Part shown: in pieces, positions 26,064 through 35,096 of the stretch
How positions within the stretch are numbered: the stretch's first letter is position 1
Layout of the letters: the number at the start of each line of letters is the position of its first letter
Source: Bacillota bacterium
GTDB lineage: Bacteria; Bacillota; Bacilli; Alicyclobacillales; SLC66
Assembly: GCA_021828865.1 (NCBI GenBank)
Contig: JAJZCW010000001.1
Location: forward strand, 143,851 to 207,850
DNA length: 64,000 nt
Direction: 5' to 3'
The notes under the pieces: model-generated
What the model saw: only the letters and a program-made list of their open reading frames with translations
Databases searched by the model: none
What the model was told of the DNA's origin: nothing
Program-made: the position numbers and the translations under genes

Positions 26064-26504
26064 CTATGTATCACTCCCCTGTGTCATGATCACGGTTGAC
26101 CTTGAGGTAAACAAAATTTCCCCCTGAGAAGTGACCCCTTTTTCTTCAAAAATCAAAAAGATCATTTTGCCAAGGCTTCCTGAACGTGAATAGGATTCAC
26201 CGAGGCGATAGGAACACCAGATGGTTTCTCCCACATACAAAGGACGCTCAAAATGAAACTGCTGTTCGCCGTGGATCAATCCTTCAGTAGGAATCACCAA
26301 TCCGTCGATCACGCCGTAATCCAATGTGCGCGCAAAGGTAGGCGGAGCGATTAAGCGACCATGACGAGATTTTTTTGCATACGTTTCGTCTACATACAAT
26401 GGGTTCGGGTCGCCGATCGCCTCTGCAAATTTGCGAACTGCTCCCCTTTCAATCCAATTTTCCACTGGGGTGGACCACTTTCCAATAAGTTCCTGGTTGA
26501 TCAT
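26064..26504 (-). CDS. MaoC N-terminal-domain dehydratase (HadA/FAS1-type half)
   Basis: 146 residues. The conserved start MINQELIGK and the FAEAIGDPNPLYVDE segment identify the FAS1-like MaoC_N family, which lacks the catalytic dyad and pairs with an active MaoC partner, as in mycobacterial HadAB. The partner is the next gene. It is the first gene of a seven-gene operon (26504 to 21610). Upstream lies a motif shared with the hisD-like operon. Confidence 0.85.
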   Translation of the reverse strand: MINQELIGKWSTPVENWIERGAVRKFAEAIGDPNPLYVDETYAKKSRHGRLIAPPTFARTLDYGVIDGLVIPTEGLIHGEQQFHFERPLYVGETIWCSYRLGESYSRSGSLGKMIFLIFEEKGVTSQGEILFTSRSTVIMTQGSDT

Positions 26505-26525
26505 ACGTCTGCCCCCAAATCATTT

Positions 26526-26541
26526 TGCTAATGTGCTAAAG
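26526..26541 (-). promoter_or_regulatory. Shared 16-bp motif upstream of the MaoC operon
   Basis: Minus-strand CTTTAGCACATTAGCA, with a direct repeat TTAGCA-CA-TTAGCA, 21 bases before the first start codon. It matches 14 of 16 bases of the site before the hisD-like operon (10968-10983). Confidence 0.4.
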
Positions 26542-26569
26542 TTGACAAAAGCCTAATTTATCCTAGACT
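26542..26569 (+). promoter_or_regulatory. Sigma-A promoter of the rRNA methyltransferase gene
   Basis: TTGACA (26542-26547) and TAGACT (26564-26569) with a 16-bp spacer. It directly abuts the shared motif of the divergent MaoC operon. Confidence 0.65.
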
Positions 26570-26619
26570 GGTCTTTGGACTAATCATAGCATGAAGGATC
26601 GCAAAAGGAGAAACAATTG

Positions 26620-27735
26620 ATGGAGTATACGCTAATTGCCACCGCTCCCCTGGGACTAGAATCAGTAGTCGCCAATGAAGCACGTAGGCTCGGATTTACG
26701 GAAATACAGACGGAGAACGGCAGGGTTCGTATTCAAACTGACCTTGAAGGAGTCGTGAAAAGCAATCTCTGGTTTCGTACGGCAGACCGAATCCTGCTTG
26801 TACTCGGAGAATTTCCTGCCTACACGTTCGATGATCTCTTTGAAGGGACGAGGGCGTTGCCTTGGGACGAATGGTTAGCCGAAGACGCGAAGTTCCCTGT
26901 ATCCGGTAGATCGCACAAATCGCAACTTTCCAGTGTGCCCGCCTGTCAATCAATTGTGAAAAAGGCTATAGTAAAAAAATTGTCTGATGCGTACATGACG
27001 AACTGGTTTCAAGAGGACGGTGCCACTTATCCGATTGAAGTGATGCTATTAAACGACATTGCTACGATTACCTTGGACACGTCTGGTGCAGGTTTACATA
27101 AAAGAGGTTACCGCACGGAGGCTGGCGCAGCGCCGATGAAGGAGACTCTCGCCGCTGCTCTGGTCATCCTCAGCCGATGGCATGGGGAAAGGGCATTGCT
27201 AGATCCTTTTTGCGGTTCGGGAACAATCGCTATTGAAGCGGCGCTCTATGCGGCCAATATCGCACCAGGGCTAAATCGGGACTTCATTTCAGAACAATTT
27301 GAATGGATCCCCAAAAGATTGTTTAAAGAAGCGCGCGATGCTGCAAGAGACCAGATCAAGCAAACTGATCTCCATCCTATTTACGCATCGGATATCGACG
27401 CAAAAGCGGTAAACCTCGCCAATGCGAACGCAGCAAGAGCAGGTGTCGACTCGTTGGTACAGTTTTCCACGAGGGCACTGAAAAACATCGAGATCGTTGA
27501 GGAACGCGGCGTATTGATTGGCAACCCTCCTTACGGCGAACGCATGGGAGAGGCAAATGAAGTGCGTCAACTGTACGAAACGCTGGGGAAAATCAAAAAT
27601 CAACACCCTGGTTGGTCCATGTACATCCTGTCTGGCCAGCCACTTTTTGAGCGCTGGTTCGGAAAGGCTGCAGATAAACGCAGAAAACTATACAACGGCC
27701 GAATCGAGTGCCAGTACTACCAATACACGAAATAA
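26620..27735 (+). CDS. THUMP-domain class I SAM-dependent RNA methyltransferase (RlmL/YpsC-like)
   Basis: About 371 residues. An N-terminal THUMP-type RNA-binding region (about 1-160) is followed by a Rossmann methyltransferase with the SAM loop DPFCGSGTIAIEAAL and the catalytic NPPYGERM, the N2-guanine methyltransferase motif. Bacilli relatives (YpsC) correspond to the RlmL N-terminal half, methylating 23S rRNA guanosine. ATG at 26620 follows AAAGGAG; the frame extends one codon to a TTG. It is a monocistronic gene with its own promoter. Confidence 0.88.
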   Translation: MEYTLIATAPLGLESVVANEARRLGFTEIQTENGRVRIQTDLEGVVKSNLWFRTADRILLVLGEFPAYTFDDLFEGTRALPWDEWLAEDAKFPVSGRSHKSQLSSVPACQSIVKKAIVKKLSDAYMTNWFQEDGATYPIEVMLLNDIATITLDTSGAGLHKRGYRTEAGAAPMKETLAAALVILSRWHGERALLDPFCGSGTIAIEAALYAANIAPGLNRDFISEQFEWIPKRLFKEARDAARDQIKQTDLHPIYASDIDAKAVNLANANAARAGVDSLVQFSTRALKNIEIVEERGVLIGNPPYGERMGEANEVRQLYETLGKIKNQHPGWSMYILSGQPLFERWFGKAADKRRKLYNGRIECQYYQYTK

Positions 27736-27764
27736 AACAAATTGAACGTATTGGCTTTGGGTCT

Positions 27765-27813
27765 GGCACTGGGTAGGTAGAGTGTGTATTTCGGTTCCTA
27801 CTTCCTCAGTGCC
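27765..27813. terminator. Stem-loop between the convergent methyltransferase and metH
   Basis: GGCACTG and CAGTGCC form the outer stem, with GTAGG/CCTAC pairing inside. Neither strand shows a clear T-run, so termination strength is uncertain. Confidence 0.4.
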
Positions 27814-27856
27814 ATCCCTGCCCAATCTCTCATGAGTACTTGATCACATTCAGAAG

Positions 27857-30800
27857 TTACTGTTGGATCATCGTGTCATCTTCCACATTCACGTTGAAGT
27901 ACCTGGCCTCCGGATGAGCAAACACCATGGCAGATACGGACGCCTCCGGCTCCATCATGAAGCCGTCCGTCAGCTCCACACCAATCGTTTGAGGCTCCAG
28001 TAGCCGGAATAATATCGCCTGATCATCAAGATTGGGACAAGCTGGATAGCCAAATGACACACGAATGCCTTGATACTTCGCTAAAAACCTTTCGCGCATC
28101 GTCATCTCCAGTGGATCGCTGAATCCCCAGCGATCTCTTAGCATCGCGTGAAGCCGCTCTGCAAACGCTTCTGCCAGTTCCAAAGCGAGCGCCTGAATTG
28201 CATGTGATTGCAAAAAGTGGCCTTCAGCCTTCAATTTTTCCGAATAGGCCCTTATGTTTTGCCCCGTAGTCACGACAAACATGGCCGTATAATCCATGGT
28301 ATCGCTATCCGTTTGGCGCAAAAAGTCGGAGAGACAAAGATGCGGCGCTTTTCGCTGCCTTGGAAACACCAGTCGTTCGCGGATCTGCTTCCCGTTTGGA
28401 TCACGATAAATCAATACCTCGTTTTCTTTTGCTTTTGCTGGGAAAAATTGATACACCGCATGTGCTTCAAGCACTCCATCCGCTTTTGCCTGGCGTACCA
28501 AATCAAGAATCATCTGCTGATAGGATACCGCCTGTTCATCTTGCTCCTGTAATTTTTTCTCGATGTTTCCGCGAAGCCCCAAATGCTTGCCAAGCAGCAT
28601 CTGCCAATTCAAATACGGCACAAGCTGATCAATCGGATAGTTTCTCAATACATGTCGATCGAGGTCCGGCGGCGTCATCACTGGCGCGTCAGACGTAATC
28701 TCTGAATCTGCGCGTGTGGGCTCCTTTTCGCTCGAATCACTTTTAGCATCAACAGAACCTGAGGATGGATTCGCCACTTCATCCAATATAGAGGATTTTT
28801 CCAACTCACCTGTAGCAAGGCGATTAGCTAGGTTCAAGCCTTCCATCGCATCTTTTGCATAGAGAACAGGACCGTCATAGGCAGGCGCAATTTTCGTGTC
28901 CGTGAATTTCTTCGTTAGTGCGGCTCCCCCTACCAAAAGCGGTACCTCAATTCCCGCCGCTTTCAAGTCAGCTGCCGTAACGACCATTTGTTGTGCAGAT
29001 TTCACGAGCAATCCCGACAATCCTAGTGCATCGGGCTGATGCTCCTTGTAAGCCTTGATCAATTCATCCGGTGGGACCTTGATGCCGAGGTTGATCACCT
29101 CGAACCCATTATTCGAAAGGATGATGTCGACAAGGTTCTTACCGATATCGTGAACATCACCTTTCACCGTTGCGAGCAGGATTTTCCCTTTTCCTGCTGA
29201 CTCTGATTTTTCCATATGAGGTTCAAGGTGTGCCACCGCTGCCTTCATCACTTCCGCACTCTGAAGCACCTCTGCTACAATCAGTTCATTGCGGTTAAAA
29301 AGACGACCCACCTCAGCCATCCCGTCCATCAGTGGGCCATTGATGATATCTAGTGGCACGCTTGTAGCAAGTGCCTCTTCCAAATCCGCAATAAGCCCTT
29401 CCTTGCTGCCCTCGATCACGTGTTTTGCAAGCCTTTCAGGTAACGGAAGCAGTTCCCGGTTCGTCTCCACCTGCTCCACTTTTTTCTCGCGAAAATGGGC
29501 GGTAAAGTCCGCAACGGCCTGTTCGTCCGTCTGAAACAAAATCTTCTCCGACAGTTCCCTTTCCATTTCAGGGATACTCGCGTACCGCTCAAGTTTTTCC
29601 GCATTGACGATCGCAAAATCAAGTCCTGCCTTGGTGGCATGATACAAATACACCGCATTCAGTACCTCGCGCCCTGCAGGTGGCAATCCAAAAGACACGT
29701 TGCTAACGCCAGCCACAGTGAAGCTGCGCGGAAATTCTTCTTTGATGTGACGGATCGCCTCCATCGTGGCATTCGCCGAACCGTAATAATTGACATCCCC
29801 TGTGCCAACGGGGAAAACCAGCGGATCAAAGATGATATCAGCAGGATCGAGTCCGTATTTTTCCGTCAAAAGCTGATAGGAACGCCTCGCCACTTCCATT
29901 TTTCGCGCCGCACTGACCGCCATTCCTGTTTCATCGATGAGGCCAACGACCACACTGGCGCCGTAATTTTTGATGAGCGGTACGATCTCTTCAAAGCGTT
30001 TTTCTCCGTCTTCTAGATTGATCGAATTGATGATGGATTTGCCCTGCATATGTTTGAGCCCTAGTTCCACGACCGCAGGATCGGTCGAATCGATCATGAA
30101 CGGCACTTTTACCATTTTCGTGGCATAGGACAAAAAGCGGTCCATATCTGTCACTTCGTCGCGATCCGGGTCCGCGAGGCAGACATCGATCAGGTGTGCG
30201 CCTTTTTTCACCTGGGCACGCGCCACTTCTGCCGCTTCTTCGTATTTTCCGTCCGCAATCAGACGCTTAAATTTGCGGGATCCGATGACATTTGTCCGCT
30301 CCCCTATGAGGACAGGACGGATGTCACCTTCAATAAATAGCGGTTCAATTCCAGCCAGTGCAGGGGTATGAGTCGCTACCGGTTTACGCGGTGACACACC
30401 AGAGAGCGTTATAGCTAGCGCACGTGTATGATCTGGCGTCGTTCCGCAACACCCACCGGCAATGTTGAGCCAACCTTTATTCGCAAAATCCAGCATTTTT
30501 CTAGAAAAACTCTCCGGCGATTCGTGGTAGTGCCCCTCTTCATCCGGCATCCCCGCATTGGGATAGCAACTGACGCCAGTCAGCGACAACTCGGACAGCG
30601 TACGAACGTGGTCCTTCATCAGCTCCGGCCCTGTCGCACAATTGATGCCAACGGATAGCGGATGCAGGTGCTCGATCGCAATGTAAAACGATTCGATGGT
30701 TTGACCAGCAAGTGTGGTACCCATCGCCTCAATTGTGCCCGATACCATCACCGGAATTCTCGTGTGCATCGCAGCAAATGCCGCCTGAATGGCGGTGGTC

Positions 30801-31315
30801 GCCGCCTTGACATTCAGCATGTCCTGGGCAGTCTCCACAAGGAGTACATCCGCGCCAGCCTCGACCAGCGCCAGCGCCTGCTCAAAGTAGGCAGCCTGCA
30901 ACTCGTCAAAGCTGATTCCACCTGTCACCGATAGTGTCTTTGTCGTCGGTCCGATAGAACCTGCCACATAGCGAGGATGATCACTCGTCGAATACTCCGC
31001 GCAGGAGGCTTTGGCTAGTTTTACCGCCGCCATGTTGATCTCTCGCGCTAGATGCTGTAAGCTATACTCCGCCAACACCACTGATGTTGCACCAAATGTG
31101 TCGGTTTCGATGATATCAGCGCCAGCCTGTAAGTATTCGCGATGAATGTCCAGAATCACATCCGGACGAGTCAACACCAAATATTCATTGCAACCTTCAT
31201 ACTCTTCTCCGCCAAAATCCTCCGCGGTGAGTGACAGTCGCTGGATCATCGTTCCCATCGCACCGTCAAGAATCAATATTTTTTCCTGCATCCGTTCCTG
31301 TAGCGTTTTTGTCAT
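27857..31315 (-). CDS. metH: Cobalamin-dependent methionine synthase
   Basis: Methylates homocysteine to methionine using methyltetrahydrofolate and B12. About 1152 residues with all four modules. The homocysteine domain has zinc cysteines in GINCATGPEL and GGCCGTTP. The folate barrel follows (GERTNVIGSRKFK). The cobalamin domain has DVHDIGKN with the axial histidine. The C-terminal activation domain has RVSFGYPACPNLDD. A polar, Ser/Glu/Asp-rich linker of about 50 residues separates the last two. The start is uncertain among TTG 31327, GTG 31318 and ATG 31315 after GGAG. It lies 41 bp behind addA with no room for a riboswitch. Confidence 0.96.
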   Translation of the reverse strand: MTKTLQERMQEKILILDGAMGTMIQRLSLTAEDFGGEEYEGCNEYLVLTRPDVILDIHREYLQAGADIIETDTFGATSVVLAEYSLQHLAREINMAAVKLAKASCAEYSTSDHPRYVAGSIGPTTKTLSVTGGISFDELQAAYFEQALALVEAGADVLLVETAQDMLNVKAATTAIQAAFAAMHTRIPVMVSGTIEAMGTTLAGQTIESFYIAIEHLHPLSVGINCATGPELMKDHVRTLSELSLTGVSCYPNAGMPDEEGHYHESPESFSRKMLDFANKGWLNIAGGCCGTTPDHTRALAITLSGVSPRKPVATHTPALAGIEPLFIEGDIRPVLIGERTNVIGSRKFKRLIADGKYEEAAEVARAQVKKGAHLIDVCLADPDRDEVTDMDRFLSYATKMVKVPFMIDSTDPAVVELGLKHMQGKSIINSINLEDGEKRFEEIVPLIKNYGASVVVGLIDETGMAVSAARKMEVARRSYQLLTEKYGLDPADIIFDPLVFPVGTGDVNYYGSANATMEAIRHIKEEFPRSFTVAGVSNVSFGLPPAGREVLNAVYLYHATKAGLDFAIVNAEKLERYASIPEMERELSEKILFQTDEQAVADFTAHFREKKVEQVETNRELLPLPERLAKHVIEGSKEGLIADLEEALATSVPLDIINGPLMDGMAEVGRLFNRNELIVAEVLQSAEVMKAAVAHLEPHMEKSESAGKGKILLATVKGDVHDIGKNLVDIILSNNGFEVINLGIKVPPDELIKAYKEHQPDALGLSGLLVKSAQQMVVTAADLKAAGIEVPLLVGGAALTKKFTDTKIAPAYDGPVLYAKDAMEGLNLANRLATGELEKSSILDEVANPSSGSVDAKSDSSEKEPTRADSEITSDAPVMTPPDLDRHVLRNYPIDQLVPYLNWQMLLGKHLGLRGNIEKKLQEQDEQAVSYQQMILDLVRQAKADGVLEAHAVYQFFPAKAKENEVLIYRDPNGKQIRERLVFPRQRKAPHLCLSDFLRQTDSDTMDYTAMFVVTTGQNIRAYSEKLKAEGHFLQSHAIQALALELAEAFAERLHAMLRDRWGFSDPLEMTMRERFLAKYQGIRVSFGYPACPNLDDQAILFRLLEPQTIGVELTDGFMMEPEASVSAMVFAHPEARYFNVNVEDDTMIQQ

Positions 31316-31355
31316 CACATCAGTCAATCTCCATCAACCTGCACTCTCTATATAA

Positions 31356-34300
31356 TTACCCGATCACGCGTACCGGTAAGTCATGGCGCGCAAAATACAA
31401 CCACGCCTCTTTCACTGGTTTATGATACCCTTTTGCCATTGCGTCTGCATAGAGGTGCAATTGAATCGCGTACTTTTCAGCAAGCTCCCTCTCCTTTTGA
31501 TGGTCACCCAGTCGATCCGTTTTATAGTCGACGATCACCAATTCTCCCGCTTCCTCAAATACGGTGTCCACTACGCCCTGTACGACTACCTTGTCCCTCT
31601 CATCCGCTGTTTCATCCAGTGTGTTGGCTTGAACCGAAAGCGTAAATGGGACTTCTCTTTTTAAGAAGTCTCGTGCCTGCCAGACTCTTGTACCGAGAGG
31701 ACCACTAAAAAACTGGTGCCCCCATTTCCACAAATCGCGAATTTCTGGTTGATCTTCTACCCCTTTGGCAGAAATCACTCGCTTCCATTCTGCTTCAAAC
31801 CAAGCCTCATCAAGGGTGCCTTCCTGAATCTTCATTTGTTGCATAAAAAGATGCCATAGCGTCCCCATTTCCGTTGGCGTGAGCCCTTTTTCCCCTTGCA
31901 CAAATCGCGGCCTGATCTCCGTCCAAGCAAAAGGAGGAGACGCCAAAAACGATGCTTCTTCTGCGTTTGTCTCGTTCATTTCTTCACGATGTGCCGCACT
32001 TGCTGCACTCACTCGTTTGCGCCACTCTGTCACGCTGACTTTCGCATAGATGTTGGTTTCACTTGAAGCATCCCCTTCACTCATCTGTGCTGCCATCGCA
32101 GACATGATCACATTCATCTGTGACGCTTCTTCCGGTGTGGTGGGTGCTAGAAGAGAAGGATCAAATTGAAGCAACCGCTGCGTGGTTTCTGACAGATCAC
32201 TATCTACCTCATTTGGCCTCTCAAAATCCTCCACCTTGTCCCAACATTTGACGGAAAAATACTTCAACCCCTCATCACTTGAAAAAATAGCAGGTAACAA
32301 CCAGTCCAAAAAGCGTTTCGCCTGCAACAATTGGTCATCCGTCAACGGCTTTCCTGACGCATAAGTCATGGAAAAATCGTCCATTGCCTGTTGCAGCAAA
32401 GCGTTGGTTCCCTTCGCACTTGCCAAAAGCACCAATCGCTCTCGCGCCCTAGTCATGGCCACATATAGCACCCTTGCCTCTTCTGCTAGACTTTCCTTCT
32501 CATCGAGTTCCTGAAGCGCCATACTCGTCAATGTGGGAATGCGTTCCCTTTGATCCAGCCTCGTTTCTTTCATTCCAAACCCATACTTTCGATGCAGGTA
32601 AAACGTCGAATCATGCCTCGTGTTAAACTGATTGCCAAGTCCCGCCACAAAAACAACGGGAAACTCCAACCCCTTGCTTTTATGAATGGTCATCAAGCGA
32701 ACCACATTGTCATGCTCAGAAAACACGGAGGCCCCGCCCAAATCAAGCTCGCTGTTTTCCAAATGATCATCTAGATAGCTTACAAATTTGGAAAAATAGT
32801 GACTCCCCACGCTGTCGTACACCGAAGCCATGCGTTCCAGATAGGACAGATTGGCGATTCTCACCGCACCGCCAGGAGCAACCTTGAAATACGCCAGAAG
32901 TCCACCGTCCCGCAAAAGAGAAGAGACTGCTTCCGGTAGCGGCAATGTCCGGGCCACCGTTCTCCAGTCTTCTAACCGTGCCAAAAAAAGATGGGCTTTT
33001 TCCCACAAACTCCGATCCGTAATATCCGATGCAGGTTCATTCGCGTTTAGTTCGCATAACGCCTCGTAAAAATTCCCATTCGAATAACTCCTCGTCAATG
33101 CAAGCTCCTTACTAGAAAATCCCCCGATAAATGAGCGAAGCACGCTGATGAACGGGATGTCCTGTTGAGGATTGTCTACCACGTGCAAAAGGGCATGGGC
33201 AAGGCGAATCTCATACCCAGCAAAAAATCCGCTGTCTGCGTTTCCTGCTGCAGGAATTCCTTGTTTGCGAAGTACGCCCAGTAAGGTGTCTATGCGAGAC
33301 CTGTCTGCGCGAAGCAAGATGGCAAAGTCTCGGTATTCCAGCGGTCGATATTTTTTTGAACTAGCATCATAAACAGCATGGCCCGCGTTCATCATTTCCA
33401 TTATTCGAGAAGCGATGACAAGTCCTTCACGCTGCATCTTCTCGAGCTCCTGAATCCACTCGTCATCGCGAGTGAGGTCATCATGCTCAGCGCCAGGTTC
33501 TTCATCTGTCAGTGCGCCTTCCCCGTCATCTGACTCATCCTCATCCCCATTTTGCAACCTCCCGCTCTCCACCAGGTGAAGTTCCACCTTTGCAGCAAGT
33601 GTGAGAATCCCAGATTCCTGAGGGTAATTGGCAAGCGGCACCATCTTCGCACTGTCATCATAGACAAGCCCGCCTAGCACAGGCGTGAACAATTGACCAA
33701 ACAACAGATTGACCGCGTCCACCACCTCTTTGCGACTGCGATAATTTTCATTCATGTCAATCACATTGCCTGACCCAAGGTACGCTTTTGCTTTCTGCAA
33801 AAAAAGTCCCGGTTCCGCCATGCGAAAACGGTAAATGCTTTGCTTCACGTCTCCCACGAGAAAGACGATTGGTTCCCCAAGTGTCGCTAGTTGTTGCAAG
33901 ATCGCATCCTGAAGCGGGCTTGTGTCCTGATATTCGTCCACCATGATTTCCTGATACTTTCCCGAGAGTTCCTGTATCACTCCTGATCGCGCATCGGTTT
34001 TACGAAGGAGATCATAGGCCATGTGCTCCAAATCCTGAAAATCCACAATGCCAAGCATTCTTTTTTGGGCTTGATAAGCTGCAGAAAAATCCGCAAGCAT
34101 AGAGGCCAACAAACGAACATCTGCGATTCCGTTTTTCACCTGTTGCTCCAGCACACCAGGTGTTCGTTCGCCAAGGTGCAGGTCAGCGATCAGTTTTCTG
34201 GCATCTTTCCTGTTTTTTTGGATCCTTTCTTTAATGGTTTTGTCTGCCACGCGATTAGGAGGCAAATTAGAGAAGGGCTCCTTCCAGGATGACATATCCG

Positions 34301-35096
34301 AAAACGAGCGCTTCTCTGTCAAGTGAAGCAATTGACGAATCAATTCGATCTCTGATTGCAGTTTCGGCACATAATTGTCAGGGCCACCAGGAAGATGACT
34401 CATGCGCTCTGCCTCTTGCATGAGACGAAGGGCCCGGTTCACCTGAAGGTAGACCCGATTCGCGTAAAGATCCGCATAAATCATGTCCTGCAGCGGTCGA
34501 TTGGCGTTGTCGAGGTACAAAGTCACCATTTCGTCTAAAAATTCAACCGGGTCCGGCTGGCTGCGCACGTAGTGAAACAACTGCTTCAGCCACTTGCGCA
34601 GTCCCTGATCTCCCCGCTTTTCCCCATGACGCAGGGCAAAATCCACGTGTTCTTCTTGTGCCATAAGCCACTCATCAAACCACTCGGTCAGCACCTCTTC
34701 GAGCACCATAGCAGCCTCATTGCCATCCGCAATCCGAAATCCCGGTGCTACAGGCAGATCCACTGCACCAAGGCGCAGCACCGATAGGCAAAAACTGTGC
34801 AACGTGGAAATTTGCGCATGATCAATCCGTTGTAATTGGCTCGCTGCCCGTTTGTTCATCCCCAATTTGGTCTTTGTATAGAGGGCTTCCTCGATACGTG
34901 CTTTCATTTCTGCCGCTGCCGCTTCAGTAAAGGTGACGACTAACAACTGGTCAAGATCCATGCCATCATCAAGAATCCTTGTCAACACGCGTTCGACCAG
35001 CACTGAAGTTTTTCCAGAACCGGCCCCTGCGGATACCAGCAATTGTGGACTTTTTTTGGAGATCGCCTGTTGCTGCAAAATAGACCAGGTGGTCAT
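31356..35096 (-). CDS. addA: ATP-dependent helicase/nuclease subunit AddA
   Basis: UvrD-type helicase and nuclease subunit of the AddAB double-strand-break repair enzyme, about 1246 residues. Walker A is SAGAGSGKTS, the helicase motif II region VDEYQDTS follows, then FLVGDVKQSIYRFR and MTIHKSKGLEFPVVF. The C-terminal RecB-family nuclease motif is VIVDYKTDR. ATG at 35096 overlaps the addB stop as ATGA, so the subunits are coupled; an upstream extension of the frame lies inside addB. metH follows on the same strand. Confidence 0.96.
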   Translation of the reverse strand: MTTWSILQQQAISKKSPQLLVSAGAGSGKTSVLVERVLTRILDDGMDLDQLLVVTFTEAAAAEMKARIEEALYTKTKLGMNKRAASQLQRIDHAQISTLHSFCLSVLRLGAVDLPVAPGFRIADGNEAAMVLEEVLTEWFDEWLMAQEEHVDFALRHGEKRGDQGLRKWLKQLFHYVRSQPDPVEFLDEMVTLYLDNANRPLQDMIYADLYANRVYLQVNRALRLMQEAERMSHLPGGPDNYVPKLQSEIELIRQLLHLTEKRSFSDMSSWKEPFSNLPPNRVADKTIKERIQKNRKDARKLIADLHLGERTPGVLEQQVKNGIADVRLLASMLADFSAAYQAQKRMLGIVDFQDLEHMAYDLLRKTDARSGVIQELSGKYQEIMVDEYQDTSPLQDAILQQLATLGEPIVFLVGDVKQSIYRFRMAEPGLFLQKAKAYLGSGNVIDMNENYRSRKEVVDAVNLLFGQLFTPVLGGLVYDDSAKMVPLANYPQESGILTLAAKVELHLVESGRLQNGDEDESDDGEGALTDEEPGAEHDDLTRDDEWIQELEKMQREGLVIASRIMEMMNAGHAVYDASSKKYRPLEYRDFAILLRADRSRIDTLLGVLRKQGIPAAGNADSGFFAGYEIRLAHALLHVVDNPQQDIPFISVLRSFIGGFSSKELALTRSYSNGNFYEALCELNANEPASDITDRSLWEKAHLFLARLEDWRTVARTLPLPEAVSSLLRDGGLLAYFKVAPGGAVRIANLSYLERMASVYDSVGSHYFSKFVSYLDDHLENSELDLGGASVFSEHDNVVRLMTIHKSKGLEFPVVFVAGLGNQFNTRHDSTFYLHRKYGFGMKETRLDQRERIPTLTSMALQELDEKESLAEEARVLYVAMTRARERLVLLASAKGTNALLQQAMDDFSMTYASGKPLTDDQLLQAKRFLDWLLPAIFSSDEGLKYFSVKCWDKVEDFERPNEVDSDLSETTQRLLQFDPSLLAPTTPEEASQMNVIMSAMAAQMSEGDASSETNIYAKVSVTEWRKRVSAASAAHREEMNETNAEEASFLASPPFAWTEIRPRFVQGEKGLTPTEMGTLWHLFMQQMKIQEGTLDEAWFEAEWKRVISAKGVEDQPEIRDLWKWGHQFFSGPLGTRVWQARDFLKREVPFTLSVQANTLDETADERDKVVVQGVVDTVFEEAGELVIVDYKTDRLGDHQKERELAEKYAIQLHLYADAMAKGYHKPVKEAWLYFARHDLPVRVIG

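Noticed and set aside
27736-27856. Regulatory RNA between the methyltransferase and metH
   Set aside because: The stem-loop lies downstream of both convergent genes, so it cannot be a leader element; it is better read as a weak terminator.
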